Assembly: GCF_014207635.1 (NCBI RefSeq)
Contig: NZ_JACHIE010000002.1
Location: 1 to 64,000, forward strand
DNA: 64,000 nucleotides
Reading direction: 5' to 3'
From: Acetobacter lovaniensis
Lineage (GTDB): Bacteria > Pseudomonadota > Alphaproteobacteria > Acetobacterales > Acetobacteraceae
This document shows, one piece after another, positions 49,362-64,000 of this stretch (position 1 is the stretch's first letter; each line of letters opens with the position of its first letter). The notes beneath the pieces are model-generated. The model had not been told where the DNA came from and did no database searches. It was given only the letters and a program-made list of their open reading frames with translations. The translations under genes and the position numbers were made by a program.

Positions 49362-49372
49362 CCCATACGCGC

Positions 49373-49413
49373 CATCCCCTGCCCGGCGCTGGCGCGCCAC
49401 ATGGCGGGGGATG
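49373..49413 (+). other. Stem-loop just after ftsZ
   Basis: CATCCCC (49373-49379) pairs with GGGGATG (49407-49413), with further GC-rich pairing inside. There is no T-run after it, so it is not a standard terminator. It may stabilise the ftsZ mRNA end or attenuate transcription toward lpxC. Confidence 0.35.
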
Positions 49414-49510
49414 AAACAGATGGCAATAATCATTGACTCGCATCTGCTCCAAACAGGCCCTAGCGTTGGTGTAACGTAACTTTCCACACCAGTATGGGGC
49501 GGTCGGGATC

Positions 49511-50491
49511 ATGGATAATCTGTCTGGGGAGCTTACCCCATGTTCCAAATCTGTGGAGTTCCTCCCCACCACCATGCGACAGATGCGCCAAAAAACCGCA
49601 CCGGCCCAGCATACGCTGCATCAGGCTATTTCTGCCGTGGGGATTGGCCTGCATACGGGGCGCTCCATTAACCTGACTCTTGCCCCCGCCCCCGCAGGGC
49701 ATGGCATTGTTTTCCAGCGGACCGATCTGCCACAGGCAGCCCCTCTACCTGCACGCTATGACTATGTGGTGGAAACACATCTGAGCACCGTTCTGGGTGA
49801 AAAAGCACGCCCCGAAAACCGGGTTGCAACCGTTGAACATCTGATGGCCGCCCTGTGCGGATGCGCCATAGACAACGCGCTTGTTCTGGTTGATGGACCG
49901 GAAACCCCGGTGTTCGATGGCTCCGCTGCGGATTTTGTCTTTCTGCTCGACTGCGCCGGACGCAAGACGCAGGACCTGCCACGCAAGGTGGTACAGGTGC
50001 TTGAGCCTGTTCGGGTGGAGCACCAGGATGCTTGGGTAGAACTGCTCCCCCACAGCAGCCCAAGCCCGCATCTGTCCATGAGCATAGATTTTCCCGCCCG
50101 CGCCATTGGCGCACAAAGCTATGCTCTGGACCTGACCCCGACCTCCTTCCGCAACGAGCTGGCCCGTAACCGCACCTTTGCCATGCGGCAGGAAATTGAA
50201 GCCCTGCATCAGGCCGGGCTGGCATTGGGTGGGTCTTTGGATAACGCCATTGTCGTGGATAACGACGTCGTGCTCAACCCGGCGGGCCTGCGCTGCCCGG
50301 ATGAGTTCATCCGCCACAAGATCATGGATGCGGTGGGGGATCTGTATCTGGCGGGCTGCGTGCTCAACGCCAGCTTCCGGGGCAACCGCTCGGGCCACAC
50401 GCTCAACAACATGCTGCTCAAAACCCTGTTCGCCCAGAGCACTGCATGGCAGGACACCACTGACCTACAGTCCACCTCCGCTGCGGCCTGA
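49511..50491 (+). CDS. lpxC: UDP-3-O-acyl-N-acetylglucosamine deacetylase
   Basis: A 326-residue zinc deacetylase, the committed step of lipid A synthesis. Family blocks are VGIGLHTGRSINLTL, TVEHLMAALCG (zinc-ligand histidine), DGPETPVFDGSAADFV, ARNRTFAMRQE, FIRHKIMDAVGDLYLAG (zinc His and Asp) and FRGNRSGHTLNN. About 20 N-terminal residues before the core look non-conserved; ATG 49574 is a possible later start. It is the usual neighbour of ftsZ in this cluster. Confidence 0.95.
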   Translation: MDNLSGELTPCSKSVEFLPTTMRQMRQKTAPAQHTLHQAISAVGIGLHTGRSINLTLAPAPAGHGIVFQRTDLPQAAPLPARYDYVVETHLSTVLGEKARPENRVATVEHLMAALCGCAIDNALVLVDGPETPVFDGSAADFVFLLDCAGRKTQDLPRKVVQVLEPVRVEHQDAWVELLPHSSPSPHLSMSIDFPARAIGAQSYALDLTPTSFRNELARNRTFAMRQEIEALHQAGLALGGSLDNAIVVDNDVVLNPAGLRCPDEFIRHKIMDAVGDLYLAGCVLNASFRGNRSGHTLNNMLLKTLFAQSTAWQDTTDLQSTSAAA

Positions 50492-50588
50492 CCAGCTTTT
50501 TACACGGCACTTTCAATAATCGGCGTTTCTTTGCTTTTCTTGACCCGCTGACATGCTATAAGATTTCGTCTCGATCTGAAGAGCCGGT

Positions 50589-51599
50589 ATGTTTGATATT
50601 TTTATAAAAACACAGTCAGTCCGTCGTCATCTGCCGTTCGTGCTCTCAGCTCTGATGCTGACCGGGCTTACGGGATGCAGTCTTTTGACCGGCAGCAAAA
50701 AAGGGCCGATCACGCCCAAAATTGCACCACCGGAGACGCTCTATAACAACGGTATTGATGCGCTGCGCACGCGCCGCTACGCTCTGGCTGCCGCTGAGTT
50801 TGAAACACTCCAGCAGAACTACCCCTATTCGGGTTACATCCCCAATTCGCAGCTGATGGAAGGGTATTCCTACTACCTTAAAGGGAAATACCCTGAAGCC
50901 GTGCAGCAGTTGAACCGCTTTATCAGCCTGCACCCCACCAGCACCGATTCCGCCTATGCCTATTACCTGCGCTCACTCTGCTTTTATGAGCAGATTGCAG
51001 ACGTACAGCGTGACCAGCAGGGCACGGCGGAAGCCATGGACGCGCTGGAAGAAGTGGTTACCCGCTTCCCCCAGAGCAAATACGCCCGCGACGCCCAGCT
51101 TAAAATCGACCTGTGCCGTGACCATCTGGCCGGTAAGGAAATGCTGGTTGGCCGTTATTACCAGCGCGAACGCAATTATGAAGGTGCGATCAACCGCTAT
51201 CAGCGCGTTGTGCAGGATTTCCAGACCACCAACCATGTGCCCGAAGCACTCGAACGCATGGTGGAAGTGTATCTGGACCTTGGGCTAACCGATCAGGCAC
51301 GCAAATCCGCCATTGTTCTGGGTTACAACTACCCCGGCAGCCAGTGGTACCACTACGCTTACAGCAAACTGAAGAGCTACCACCTGATCGACGGCAAACT
51401 GCCGCCTCCGGGCAAGGCAGTTACAACCCCAGCCAAGCCGGACCTGCTCAAAGCACAGGCATCGGATACGCGGGATGAGCGTATAGCCGCCCCGGCAGCC
51501 ATGCAGCAGCCTGCCGCAACCACTCCGGCTACGGGTTCCTCCACCCCTGCGGCCAACGCGCAACCGGCCCCAGCTCCTGCGGCGACCACTAAAAAGTAA
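50589..51599 (+). CDS. bamD: Outer membrane assembly lipoprotein BamD
   Basis: A 336-residue lipoprotein of the BAM complex that inserts beta-barrel proteins. It has a lipoprotein signal peptide with lipobox LTGC (Cys30 is the predicted lipidated residue), followed by TPR repeats: LYNNGIDALRTRRYALAAAE, YYLKGKYPEAVQQLNRFI, YQRERNYEGAINRYQRVV. The tail after about residue 275 is Pro/Ala/Thr-rich and not conserved. It lies between lpxC and recN, the common order. Confidence 0.93.
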   Translation: MFDIFIKTQSVRRHLPFVLSALMLTGLTGCSLLTGSKKGPITPKIAPPETLYNNGIDALRTRRYALAAAEFETLQQNYPYSGYIPNSQLMEGYSYYLKGKYPEAVQQLNRFISLHPTSTDSAYAYYLRSLCFYEQIADVQRDQQGTAEAMDALEEVVTRFPQSKYARDAQLKIDLCRDHLAGKEMLVGRYYQRERNYEGAINRYQRVVQDFQTTNHVPEALERMVEVYLDLGLTDQARKSAIVLGYNYPGSQWYHYAYSKLKSYHLIDGKLPPPGKAVTTPAKPDLLKAQASDTRDERIAAPAAMQQPAATTPATGSSTPAANAQPAPAPAATTKK

Positions 51600-51630
51600 T
51601 ACGGCTTTTTCACTTTCGCTCTTGAATTAA

Positions 51631-51645
51631 GAACACAACAGGAAC
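51631..51645. promoter_or_regulatory. LexA operator (SOS box) upstream of recN
   Basis: GAAC-ACAACAG-GAAC is an exact match to the alphaproteobacterial LexA motif GTTC-N7-GTTC read on the opposite strand. It lies 133 bp before recN, a classical SOS gene, in the 178-bp gap after bamD. A perfect hairpin AGTCTGC-TCC-GCAGACT follows at 51721-51737. Confidence 0.85.
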
Positions 51646-51720
51646 ATACAGGACTCGCCTTTCCTGTTCACAGCAAGGGTATGCCTGTTCAGGCTCAGGT
51701 GGGGGCAGGCGCATTTGTTT

Positions 51721-51737
51721 AGTCTGCTCCGCAGACT
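51721..51737. other. Perfect 7-bp inverted repeat in the recN leader
   Basis: AGTCTGC and GCAGACT flank a 3-base loop TCC, ending 40 bp before the recN start. There is no T-run, so it is not a simple terminator. It may be a leader RNA hairpin or a protein site; its function is unknown. Confidence 0.35.
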
Positions 51738-51777
51738 CCAGTCATTTCAGGTGTGAACCTAAAAGCCGGATGTCGCC

Positions 51778-55586
<3,809 letters not shown>

Positions 55587-55809
55587 AACCGCCACACCCG
55601 CAGTTTTTTACCATTTACGTGTAAAAGAGAGATTGCCCGGCGGCCAAATCTGCGCCATGTTGCGGGGTAACGAAGGGGTGGAGTTCGTCGTCCAAACTAA
55701 AAATAAAAATTCCTTGCCCAGTCCGGCTGCTGTTCCGGTATCCCCTGTTCCCATCCCCTCGGTCGGAACTTCAGCTCATCTGGCACAAAAGAATGAAGTG
55801 AACGGCAAA

Positions 55810-58485
<2,676 letters not shown>

Positions 58486-58490
58486 GGAAA

Positions 58491-58523
58491 AAATGGCCGC
58501 CTCCCTGTGAGGCGGCCATTTTT
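58491..58523 (+). terminator. Rho-independent terminator between ppdK and its regulator
   Basis: A near-perfect hairpin has arms AAATGGCCGCCT / AGGCGGCCATTT around CCCTGTG, followed by further T residues. It begins 6 bp after the ppdK stop and ends 13 bp before the regulator start, so the regulator may be expressed by read-through or from its own promoter. Confidence 0.88.
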
Positions 58524-58535
58524 CAATCTGATACC

Positions 58536-59363
58536 ATGCAAAAAATTCTTACTCTCCACCTCGTATCTGAGGCTACAGGACAAACGCTCGATTCCGTGGC
58601 GCGGGCCTGCATAGCGCAGTTCCCCAACACTGAAGTCCGCCTGCGCCACTGGAACCTGATCCGCACCCAGATCCAGCTCCGGCGGGTTTTGCGGCATATT
58701 GCCAATAACCGTGGGCCGGTCATGTCTACCCTGACAGATCCGATCCTTCAGGCGGATATGGAAGCTGGTTGCTCCAGCCTGCAGATCAGGCTTCTGGACG
58801 TGCTGGACAACGCCCTAAACTTTCTGGCCGAAGAAACCGGGGAAGAGGCAACCCGCCACCCCGGCGGCCAGTATATTATGGACGAAAACTACTACCAGCG
58901 CATCGAGGCCATGCATTACGTGCTGGCTCATGATGATGGGCAGGAAACGCGCGGCCTGAACAAGGCGGATGTTATTCTTGTTGGCGTCTCGCGCGTTTCC
59001 AAGACTCCGACCTGCTTCTATCTGGCGAACCGGGGCATAAAGGCGGCTAACGTGCCGCTGGTTATGGGCATAGAACCGCCAGAAGCCCTGTTTACCACCA
59101 CCAAGCCGGTCATTGGCCTGACCATAGACCCCGAGCGACTGATTGAAATCCGTCGCAACCGTCTGAACCAGATGATCCCGGGCAAATCCCGCCCCGAGGC
59201 CATAACCGATTACGCCTATATTGATCTGGAAAAAGTGCAGGAAGAACTGCACTGGGCAAGGCGGTTATGCCGCCGCCATAACTGGCCAGTCATAGATGTA
59301 ACGCGCCGCTCCATTGAGGAGTCGTCCGCTTCCATTCTGGAACTGATTGCCACCACAGCCTGA
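58536..59363 (+). CDS. PPDK regulatory protein (DUF299, kinase/pyrophosphorylase)
   Basis: A 275-residue bifunctional serine/threonine kinase-phosphorylase of the PDRP/PPSR family, which inactivates PPDK by phosphorylating the threonine by the catalytic histidine and reverses it using Pi. Recognisable are the start LHLVSEATGQTLDSVARA, the P-loop VGVSRVSKTPTCFYLANRG (about residues 149-167), GLTIDPERLIEIRRNR and DVTRRSIEESSASIL. Its position next to ppdK supports PPDK, rather than PEP synthase, as target. Confidence 0.92.
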   Translation: MQKILTLHLVSEATGQTLDSVARACIAQFPNTEVRLRHWNLIRTQIQLRRVLRHIANNRGPVMSTLTDPILQADMEAGCSSLQIRLLDVLDNALNFLAEETGEEATRHPGGQYIMDENYYQRIEAMHYVLAHDDGQETRGLNKADVILVGVSRVSKTPTCFYLANRGIKAANVPLVMGIEPPEALFTTTKPVIGLTIDPERLIEIRRNRLNQMIPGKSRPEAITDYAYIDLEKVQEELHWARRLCRRHNWPVIDVTRRSIEESSASILELIATTA

Positions 59364-59457
59364 GAACACGCCCCTGTTGCCCTTTTAAACGGGGCGCAGG
59401 GGCAGCCTTCCAACCTCCGGCTCTGGTTAAACAGAGCCATGAAGCTGTGGAAGATAT

Positions 59458-59850
59458 TTAGTCGTTCATTTCCTGTGCTGTCAGTCTTTGCACCCGCACG
59501 GCCTGCCCCTGAGCGTTGTAATAAATCACACTGCTCCCACTCCGCTGGGCATACCCATCGGGCTGCCCGTCTTTGGTCCAGAACAGCAGCCGGTTTGTAT
59601 CAGGCTGTTCCACCGCCCTGTCCCCCGGCGGCACAAAACGGTATTTGCTAAAGTCCTTATGCGCGCGTGGCAGGGGCAGCTTGCCCGCCAGATTGTGCAT
59701 GCTGGAGGCCTGATGGGCGTCCGTATCATCATCATCCCCGCCGTTCAGCGGATCACCGTCGGCATAGGCGGGCACACCGGCCATAAGGGGCAGTGCAAGC
59801 GCACACAAGCCAAACATGATTTTCCATTTTTTGCGGAATACCGGCATCAT
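59458..59850 (-). CDS. Small secreted hypothetical protein
   Basis: 130 residues with a signal peptide (MFGLCALALPLMAGVPAYA, cleavage likely after the Ala before DGD), then an acidic stretch DDDDTD and a mature domain of about 100 residues. The C-terminal half contains RLLFWTKDGQPDGYAQRSGS. It is predicted periplasmic or secreted. I recognise no family. Confidence 0.6.
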   Translation of the reverse strand: MMPVFRKKWKIMFGLCALALPLMAGVPAYADGDPLNGGDDDDTDAHQASSMHNLAGKLPLPRAHKDFSKYRFVPPGDRAVEQPDTNRLLFWTKDGQPDGYAQRSGSSVIYYNAQGQAVRVQRLTAQEMND

Positions 59851-60054
59851 GTCGGTGCTGTCTCCTTTACTCAGACCTCAGGTGGCAGGATTTGCCAGTT
59901 CCGGGTTAGCGTAACACAGGTTAACATCTGTTACCGCGTTACTCCTGTTATAAACGACTGTCAGCCCCCAGTTTGGGCATACGCCCCTCATTGAAACTGC
60001 GTATTGCCCCCGCCCGACTTGCCCGAACCGGAACGGAAAGGATAAGAAGAGCGC

Positions 60055-60666
60055 ATGACACAAACGCTGGTCGGCCCTTTTTTGTTGGAACGGGATATTA
60101 AAAAAAGCCGCTTTCTTGCGCGCGCAATTCCCATTGCCAGCATTGCAGAAGCCGATGCGTTTATTGCCAGCATTGCCGCTGCCGAGCCGGACGCCACCCA
60201 CCATTGCTGGGCATGGCAGTTTGGCCCCCACTGCCGCTGCCACGATGCGGGAGAACCCTCGGGCACGGCAGGCCGCCCGATTTTGCAGGTGGTTGTCGCC
60301 CAGAAGCTGGACCGCGTAGCTATTGTGGTGTCCCGCTGGTTTGGGGGGATCAAACTGGGTGCGGGCGGGCTGGTGCGGGCCTATGCTGGCACAGCAGCCG
60401 AATGCCTGCGTGAAGCTCCGAAGGAAGAACTGATCGAGCGGATCAGGCTTGGGTTCCACTGCCCGTTTTCATTACTGGGAATTATTCAGGCACGCCTGCC
60501 TGAATGGGGCGTAGAGGCCGAACCACCCGTTTTTGATGAAAACGGAGCGTGGTTCCAGCTTCTGCTCCCACAGGCTTTGCAACAGGACGTCTGTGCAAAG
60601 CTGACCGACCTGACCAGCGGTCAGGCCGATATTCGCCTCATAGAGGACCAGCCAGTACCAGCCTAG
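60055..60666 (+). CDS. IMPACT/YigZ family protein
   Basis: A 203-residue protein of the UPF0029/IMPACT family. It shows KKSRFLARAIPIAS, THHCWAWQFGPHCRCHDAGE, GTAGRPILQVVV, IVVSRWFGGIKLGAGGLVRA and YAGTAAECL, the signature blocks of YigZ/YvyE. A C-terminal ferredoxin-like domain is present from about residue 135. The family's role is not firmly known in bacteria. Its stop TAG shares a CTAG palindrome with the stop of the opposite-strand gene downstream, so the two genes converge with a 4-bp overlap. Confidence 0.9.
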   Translation: MTQTLVGPFLLERDIKKSRFLARAIPIASIAEADAFIASIAAAEPDATHHCWAWQFGPHCRCHDAGEPSGTAGRPILQVVVAQKLDRVAIVVSRWFGGIKLGAGGLVRAYAGTAAECLREAPKEELIERIRLGFHCPFSLLGIIQARLPEWGVEAEPPVFDENGAWFQLLLPQALQQDVCAKLTDLTSGQADIRLIEDQPVPA

Positions 60667-61067
60667 CGGGGAGTAACCCAGCCATTGCCTGTGGAATCCC
60701 CCACCTGCCCCGAACCAAACGGGCCGGAGTTCTGGTAAGCGGAACCATAGCGCGACAGGTCAGACCCCGTGACAGAATCCCTATGCACCTTGGCCAGATG
60801 GTCCGGGTCATCCCCATGCTGGAACTCCATGGACGGAGCATCCTGATAACCGGGAGGCAGGCTGCGGTGCCCATGCACGGTCTTAGCTTCGGTCGATTTA
60901 CCCGCGCCAGCTCCCGCATCCACGTTGCCATTCCCTTCGGAAAAGGAAACATCATCGCTCGGGGTCATCAGGGGGTCCGCGTGAGCAACACTTGCTGCCC
61001 CCCCAAGGCCTGCTACCAGCAGAAGGCCGGACATCACGTTTACAAACGGTCTACGCAGCTGCGCCAT
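60663..61067 (-). CDS. Small secreted hypothetical protein
   Basis: 134 residues with a signal peptide ([20 protein letters not shown]), then a low-complexity mature part rich in Gly, Asp and Ser ([20 protein letters not shown]). No domain is recognised, so it is a presumed periplasmic or secreted protein. It is divergent from aroG across 308 bp. Confidence 0.5.
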   Translation of the reverse strand: MAQLRRPFVNVMSGLLLVAGLGGAASVAHADPLMTPSDDVSFSEGNGNVDAGAGAGKSTEAKTVHGHRSLPPGYQDAPSMEFQHGDDPDHLAKVHRDSVTGSDLSRYGSAYQNSGPFGSGQVGDSTGNGWVTPR

Positions 61068-61375
61068 CGCGCGTTACCCCGCAAGAAAAAGGAAAAAACA
61101 CCCACACCAACCATAAAGCACATGGCCGTGCAGGTTCCATACTGGCCACCCTTATCACACCAAAAGTGCAAAAATCCAAATCCTCTGACCAGAAGTGGAG
61201 CAGATGCCACACCATTGACCAGAACATGGCTTGGACCAGCAAACGCTATTTGCCTAATTCGTGCATATTAGACATAAAGGCAGCCGCCTTTGGCAAATTC
61301 ATGCCCAAGAGAGATTGTTTTTATCCTTCTGCTTACCATTTGTGTGTAACCAGCCCAACTGAACAGGAACGCGTT
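61068..61375. promoter_or_regulatory. Divergent intergenic region upstream of aroG
   Basis: 308 bp between the minus-strand secreted-protein gene and aroG. It should hold both promoters; candidate hexamers such as TTGCCT near 61250 exist but pairing is ambiguous. I looked for an aromatic leader peptide or attenuator hairpin and found none I would defend. Confidence 0.4.
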
Positions 61376-62755
61376 ATGAGTGCTACGCTCACCCAGCCCA
61401 ACCCGACGTCTGCGACCTGGATGCCGGATAGCTGGCGTTCGTTTCCGTTCAAGCAGATTCCCACCTATCCGGATGCGGTAGCCCTTAAAAACGTTGAGGA
61501 CCGGCTGAGCGCCTACCCCCCACTGGTTTTTGCTGGTGAAGTGCGCCGCCTGCGCAACCATCTGGCCCAGGCCGCACAGGGCAAGGCCTTTGTGCTTCAG
61601 GGCGGCCCGTGCGCTGAAAGCTTTGGCGAGTTCAAGGCCGATATCGTGCGCGACACCTTCCGCGTGCTGCTGCAAATGGCCGTGGTGCTCACCTTTGGGG
61701 CCAAGGTGCCGGTCATCAAGCTCGGCCGTATGGCTGGCCAGTTCGCCAAACCCCGCTCTTCCGATATGGAAACGGTGGATGGCGTCAGCCTGCCCTCCTA
61801 CCGGGGGGACATCATCAACGGGCCGGAATTCACCCCTGATGCCCGTATTCCCGACCCGGCCCGGATGGAAACAGGGTACTTCCAGTCCACCGGAATCCAG
61901 AACCTGCTGCGCGCCTTCTCTCGCGGGGGGTATGCCAACCTGCACGAAGTGCACCGCTGGAACCTTGGCTTTGTGGAACGCTCTCCGCTGGCCAACCGCT
62001 ACCGCACCATGGCCGAACGGATTGGTGAGACCCTCGCCTTCATGCAGGCCTGCGGGATTGACGCAGCCTCCTCTGCCCAGGTGGACGAAACCGAGTTCTA
62101 CACCTCGCACGAAGCCCTGCTGCTGCCTTACGAGCAGGCCCTGACGCGCGTCGATTCCACATCGGGCGAATGGTATGACTGCTCGGCCCATTTTGTATGG
62201 ATCGGGGACCGCACCCGCCAGCCCGACGGCGCGCATGTGGAGTTCCTGCGTGGGGTGCGCAACCCCATTGGCATCAAGGTCGGCCCCACCACCAGCGTGG
62301 AAGACATCAAACGCCTGACCGCCATCCTCAACCCCCAGAACGAGGCCGGGCGTATCACCCTGATCTCACGCATGGGGGCGGAAAAGATCGAACAGTTCCT
62401 GCCTCCTCTCATGCGGGCGGTCAAGGAAACGGGGCAGCCTGTGACATGGATCAGCGACCCCATGCACGGCAACACCATCTCGACCGGGAACAAGATCAAG
62501 ACCCGCTCGTTCGATGCGGTGATGCAGGAAGTCAAAGGCTTCTTTGCCGTATGTGCGGCCGAGGGCGTACCTGCTGGCGGTGTCCATCTGGAAATGACCG
62601 GCCAGAACGTGACCGAATGCGTAGGCGGCGCCCAGCGCCTGACCGAAGCAGACCTTGGCGCACGGTATGAAACCTTCTGCGACCCGCGCCTGAATGCCGA
62701 ACAGTCTCTGGAACTGGCGTTCCTGATCGCGGAGGAGTTGACCGGCCGCAACTAG
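61376..62755 (+). CDS. aroG: Class II 3-deoxy-7-phosphoheptulonate synthase
   Basis: A 459-residue type II DAHP synthase that joins PEP and erythrose-4-phosphate at the entry to the shikimate pathway. It shows [16 protein letters not shown] (metal Cys), [68 protein letters not shown] and [15 protein letters not shown], all typical of the plant/actinobacterial-like class II. I chose ATG 61376; upstream in-frame sequence to 60992 does not look like this family. It ends at 62755, before a hairpin and the next gene. Confidence 0.96.
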   Translation: MSATLTQPNPTSATWMPDSWRSFPFKQIPTYPDAVALKNVEDRLSAYPPLVFAGEVRRLRNHLAQAAQGKAFVLQGGPCAESFGEFKADIVRDTFRVLLQMAVVLTFGAKVPVIKLGRMAGQFAKPRSSDMETVDGVSLPSYRGDIINGPEFTPDARIPDPARMETGYFQSTGIQNLLRAFSRGGYANLHEVHRWNLGFVERSPLANRYRTMAERIGETLAFMQACGIDAASSAQVDETEFYTSHEALLLPYEQALTRVDSTSGEWYDCSAHFVWIGDRTRQPDGAHVEFLRGVRNPIGIKVGPTTSVEDIKRLTAILNPQNEAGRITLISRMGAEKIEQFLPPLMRAVKETGQPVTWISDPMHGNTISTGNKIKTRSFDAVMQEVKGFFAVCAAEGVPAGGVHLEMTGQNVTECVGGAQRLTEADLGARYETFCDPRLNAEQSLELAFLIAEELTGRN

Positions 62756-62789
62756 GGTCGCGCTGCTCTTTGCCTGATCACAGAAGCGG

Positions 62790-62809
62790 GGGTGGCCTTT
62801 ACGCCACCC
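62790..62809 (+). other. Stem-loop between aroG and the phosphoribosyltransferase gene
   Basis: GGGTGGC and GCCACCC flank the 6-base loop CTTTAC, 34 bp after the aroG stop. No T-run follows, so it is at best a weak or factor-dependent terminator. Confidence 0.4.
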
Positions 62810-62861
62810 TCCATCACACCCATCATCTGTGCAGTGTTTGGCAGAAAAGAGCATTTCAGTA

Positions 62862-64000
62862 ATGACGCAGTCCCCCTCTGGCGTAACGGCTCCCGGTATT
62901 ACCACGGCACAGGCCACAACCGCCCTGACAGATGCAGAAATCCGGGCACGCACGGATTCCTACTTCAACCGCACCTGTCAGATTGTCAGCCACTTCGGGG
63001 ATTGTGAGGTCACTTACGCCTTTTTCCTGCGCTGCCCTGTTATTTCCGCCCCCGGCATTATGCTGGAATGGCTGAAGAACATCATGGCCGAGCGCGGTAG
63101 CCACTACACCGTGGACCTGCTCCACCCCGAGGGCGAATGGGTTGGGGCGGGGGAGCCGCTGGTCTATGTGACCGGCTCGTTCCTGCATCTGGCGGATTTG
63201 GAAACACTTCTGCTCCAGAAGCTGGGAAGTTCCTGCGTTGCCGCCCTGCGGGCTTACCAGATGGCGCTCTCTCTGCCACAAACCCGCTTTCTGGCCATGG
63301 ATGCCCGGCATTGCGCGGGGTATGAAATGCAGGAGCTTATGGCCTATGCCGCCTCCGTTGGCGGACGGGCGGCCCAGCAGGACGGAGCGGTAGGTTTTGT
63401 TGGCACAGCCAATGATGCCGTTTCCGCCTTTTTTGGCACCACACAGGGCGCAGGCACCATGCCCCACGCGCTTATTGGGTATGCGGGTTCCACCGTACGG
63501 GCGGCGGAAATGTTCCACGAGACATTCCCCGATTCCGACCTTGTGGTGCTGGTGGACTATTTTGGGCAGGAAATAACCGACGCATTGGCCGTATGCCGCC
63601 GGTTTGAGGAACTGGCCAAAGCAGGCCGCCTTGCCGTGCGGCTGGATACGCATGGCGGGCGGTTTATGGAAGGGCTGAACCCGCAGGAATCCTATACCGT
63701 GGTCAACCGCCACGCCCCCGAGGCCCTGCGCCGCTACCGCTCGGACCGTGAGCTGCGCTACCTGATTGGCACAGGCGTTTCCGCCGCATCCATCTGGAAA
63801 ATGCGTGAAGCACTGGACGAGGCGGGGTTCACACAGGTGCGGATTATTGCCTCATCGGGCTTTGGGGTCACCAAATGCGCCTGTATGGCCGATGCGCATG
63901 CCCCCATAGACGTTGTTGGCACAGGCTCGTTCATTCCCGAAATATGGAACGAAACGTACGCCACAGCCGATATTATTTCGTACAACGGTGTTGAGCGGGT
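62862..64000 (+). CDS. Nicotinate phosphoribosyltransferase family protein (cut by window end)
   Basis: A partial frame of at least 379 residues, still open at the window edge. After an N-terminal non-conserved 20 residues it shows TDSYFNRTCQIV, VTYAFFLRCPV, the QKLGSSCVAALRAY region, MDARHCAGYEMQELMAYAAS, GTANDAVSAFFG, GTMPHALIGYAGS, RLDTHGGRFMEGLN and IIASSGFGV, as in the NAPRTase fold. It probably makes nicotinate mononucleotide from nicotinate for NAD salvage. Related enzymes use nicotinamide, so the substrate is a family-level inference. It lies 106 bp after aroG. Confidence 0.82.
   Translation, partial: MTQSPSGVTAPGITTAQATTALTDAEIRARTDSYFNRTCQIVSHFGDCEVTYAFFLRCPVISAPGIMLEWLKNIMAERGSHYTVDLLHPEGEWVGAGEPLVYVTGSFLHLADLETLLLQKLGSSCVAALRAYQMALSLPQTRFLAMDARHCAGYEMQELMAYAASVGGRAAQQDGAVGFVGTANDAVSAFFGTTQGAGTMPHALIGYAGSTVRAAEMFHETFPDSDLVVLVDYFGQEITDALAVCRRFEELAKAGRLAVRLDTHGGRFMEGLNPQESYTVVNRHAPEALRRYRSDRELRYLIGTGVSAASIWKMREALDEAGFTQVRIIASSGFGVTKCACMADAHAPIDVVGTGSFIPEIWNETYATADIISYNGVER

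Noticed and set aside
49434-49460. TTGACT as a -35 box for lpxC
   Set aside because: No acceptable -10 hexamer lies 15-19 bp downstream.

Overview
The window is chromosomal DNA from an acetic acid bacterium (Acetobacteraceae, most like Acetobacter). This rests on the alphaproteobacterial gene orders (rplU-rpmA-obgE-proB; mraZ to ftsZ-lpxC-bamD-recN-ligA), a DUF2312/GapR homologue, an exact alphaproteobacterial-type LexA box before recN, and a class II DAHP synthase. No database search was possible, so the genus is an inference.

Region 1 (about 0.5-15.7 kb) is accessory. Surface-polysaccharide genes (a beta-propeller transferase-like protein, a Wzx-type flippase, four GT4 glycosyltransferases and a glycerophosphotransferase-like protein) lie on both sides of a methionine locus. 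That locus has a MetR-type regulator divergent from metF, then a mesX-mesD pair on the minus strand: a DUF1852 protein and a 342-residue core-MetE methionine synthase. A 1313-bp IS3-family element (11739-13051, 3-bp target duplication GAG) separates the methionine locus from the second polysaccharide block.

Region 2 (16.0-21.7 kb) is an island-like stretch beginning at tRNA-Ser(CGA). It holds a broken tyrosine integrase, an intact serine recombinase, an AT-rich trio of TadE/TadG-like genes without any Tad export machinery, a decayed tag (3-methyladenine glycosylase) gene and an unrecognised degenerate stretch.

Region 3 (21.7-29.5 kb) is core genome: rplU-rpmA, obgE, proB, a membrane-anchored unknown, GapR-like, zwf with a coupled small membrane protein, an HSL-type esterase, and rnpB.

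Region 4 (29.7-51.6 kb) is the complete division and cell-wall cluster: MraZ-box repeats, mraZ, rsmH, ftsL, ftsI, murE, murF, mraY, murD, ftsW, murG, murC, murB, ddl, ftsQ, ftsA, ftsZ, lpxC, bamD. Most junctions overlap by ATGA. The striking anomaly is that ftsQ and ftsA form one uninterrupted 779-codon frame. That is topologically improbable for a working FtsQ-FtsA protein. It is best explained by an indel in a C-rich tail just before an ftsA start codon that has its own strong ribosome binding site.

Region 5 (51.6-64 kb) holds recN (LexA box), ligA, ppdK with its regulator, two small secreted unknowns, an IMPACT-family protein, class II aroG, and a nicotinate phosphoribosyltransferase-family gene cut by the window end.

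The observations most worth checking are the ftsQ-ftsA read-through, the MesD/MesX locus next to metR-metF, the orphan tad trio in the tRNA-Ser island, and the phased MraZ and LexA operators.
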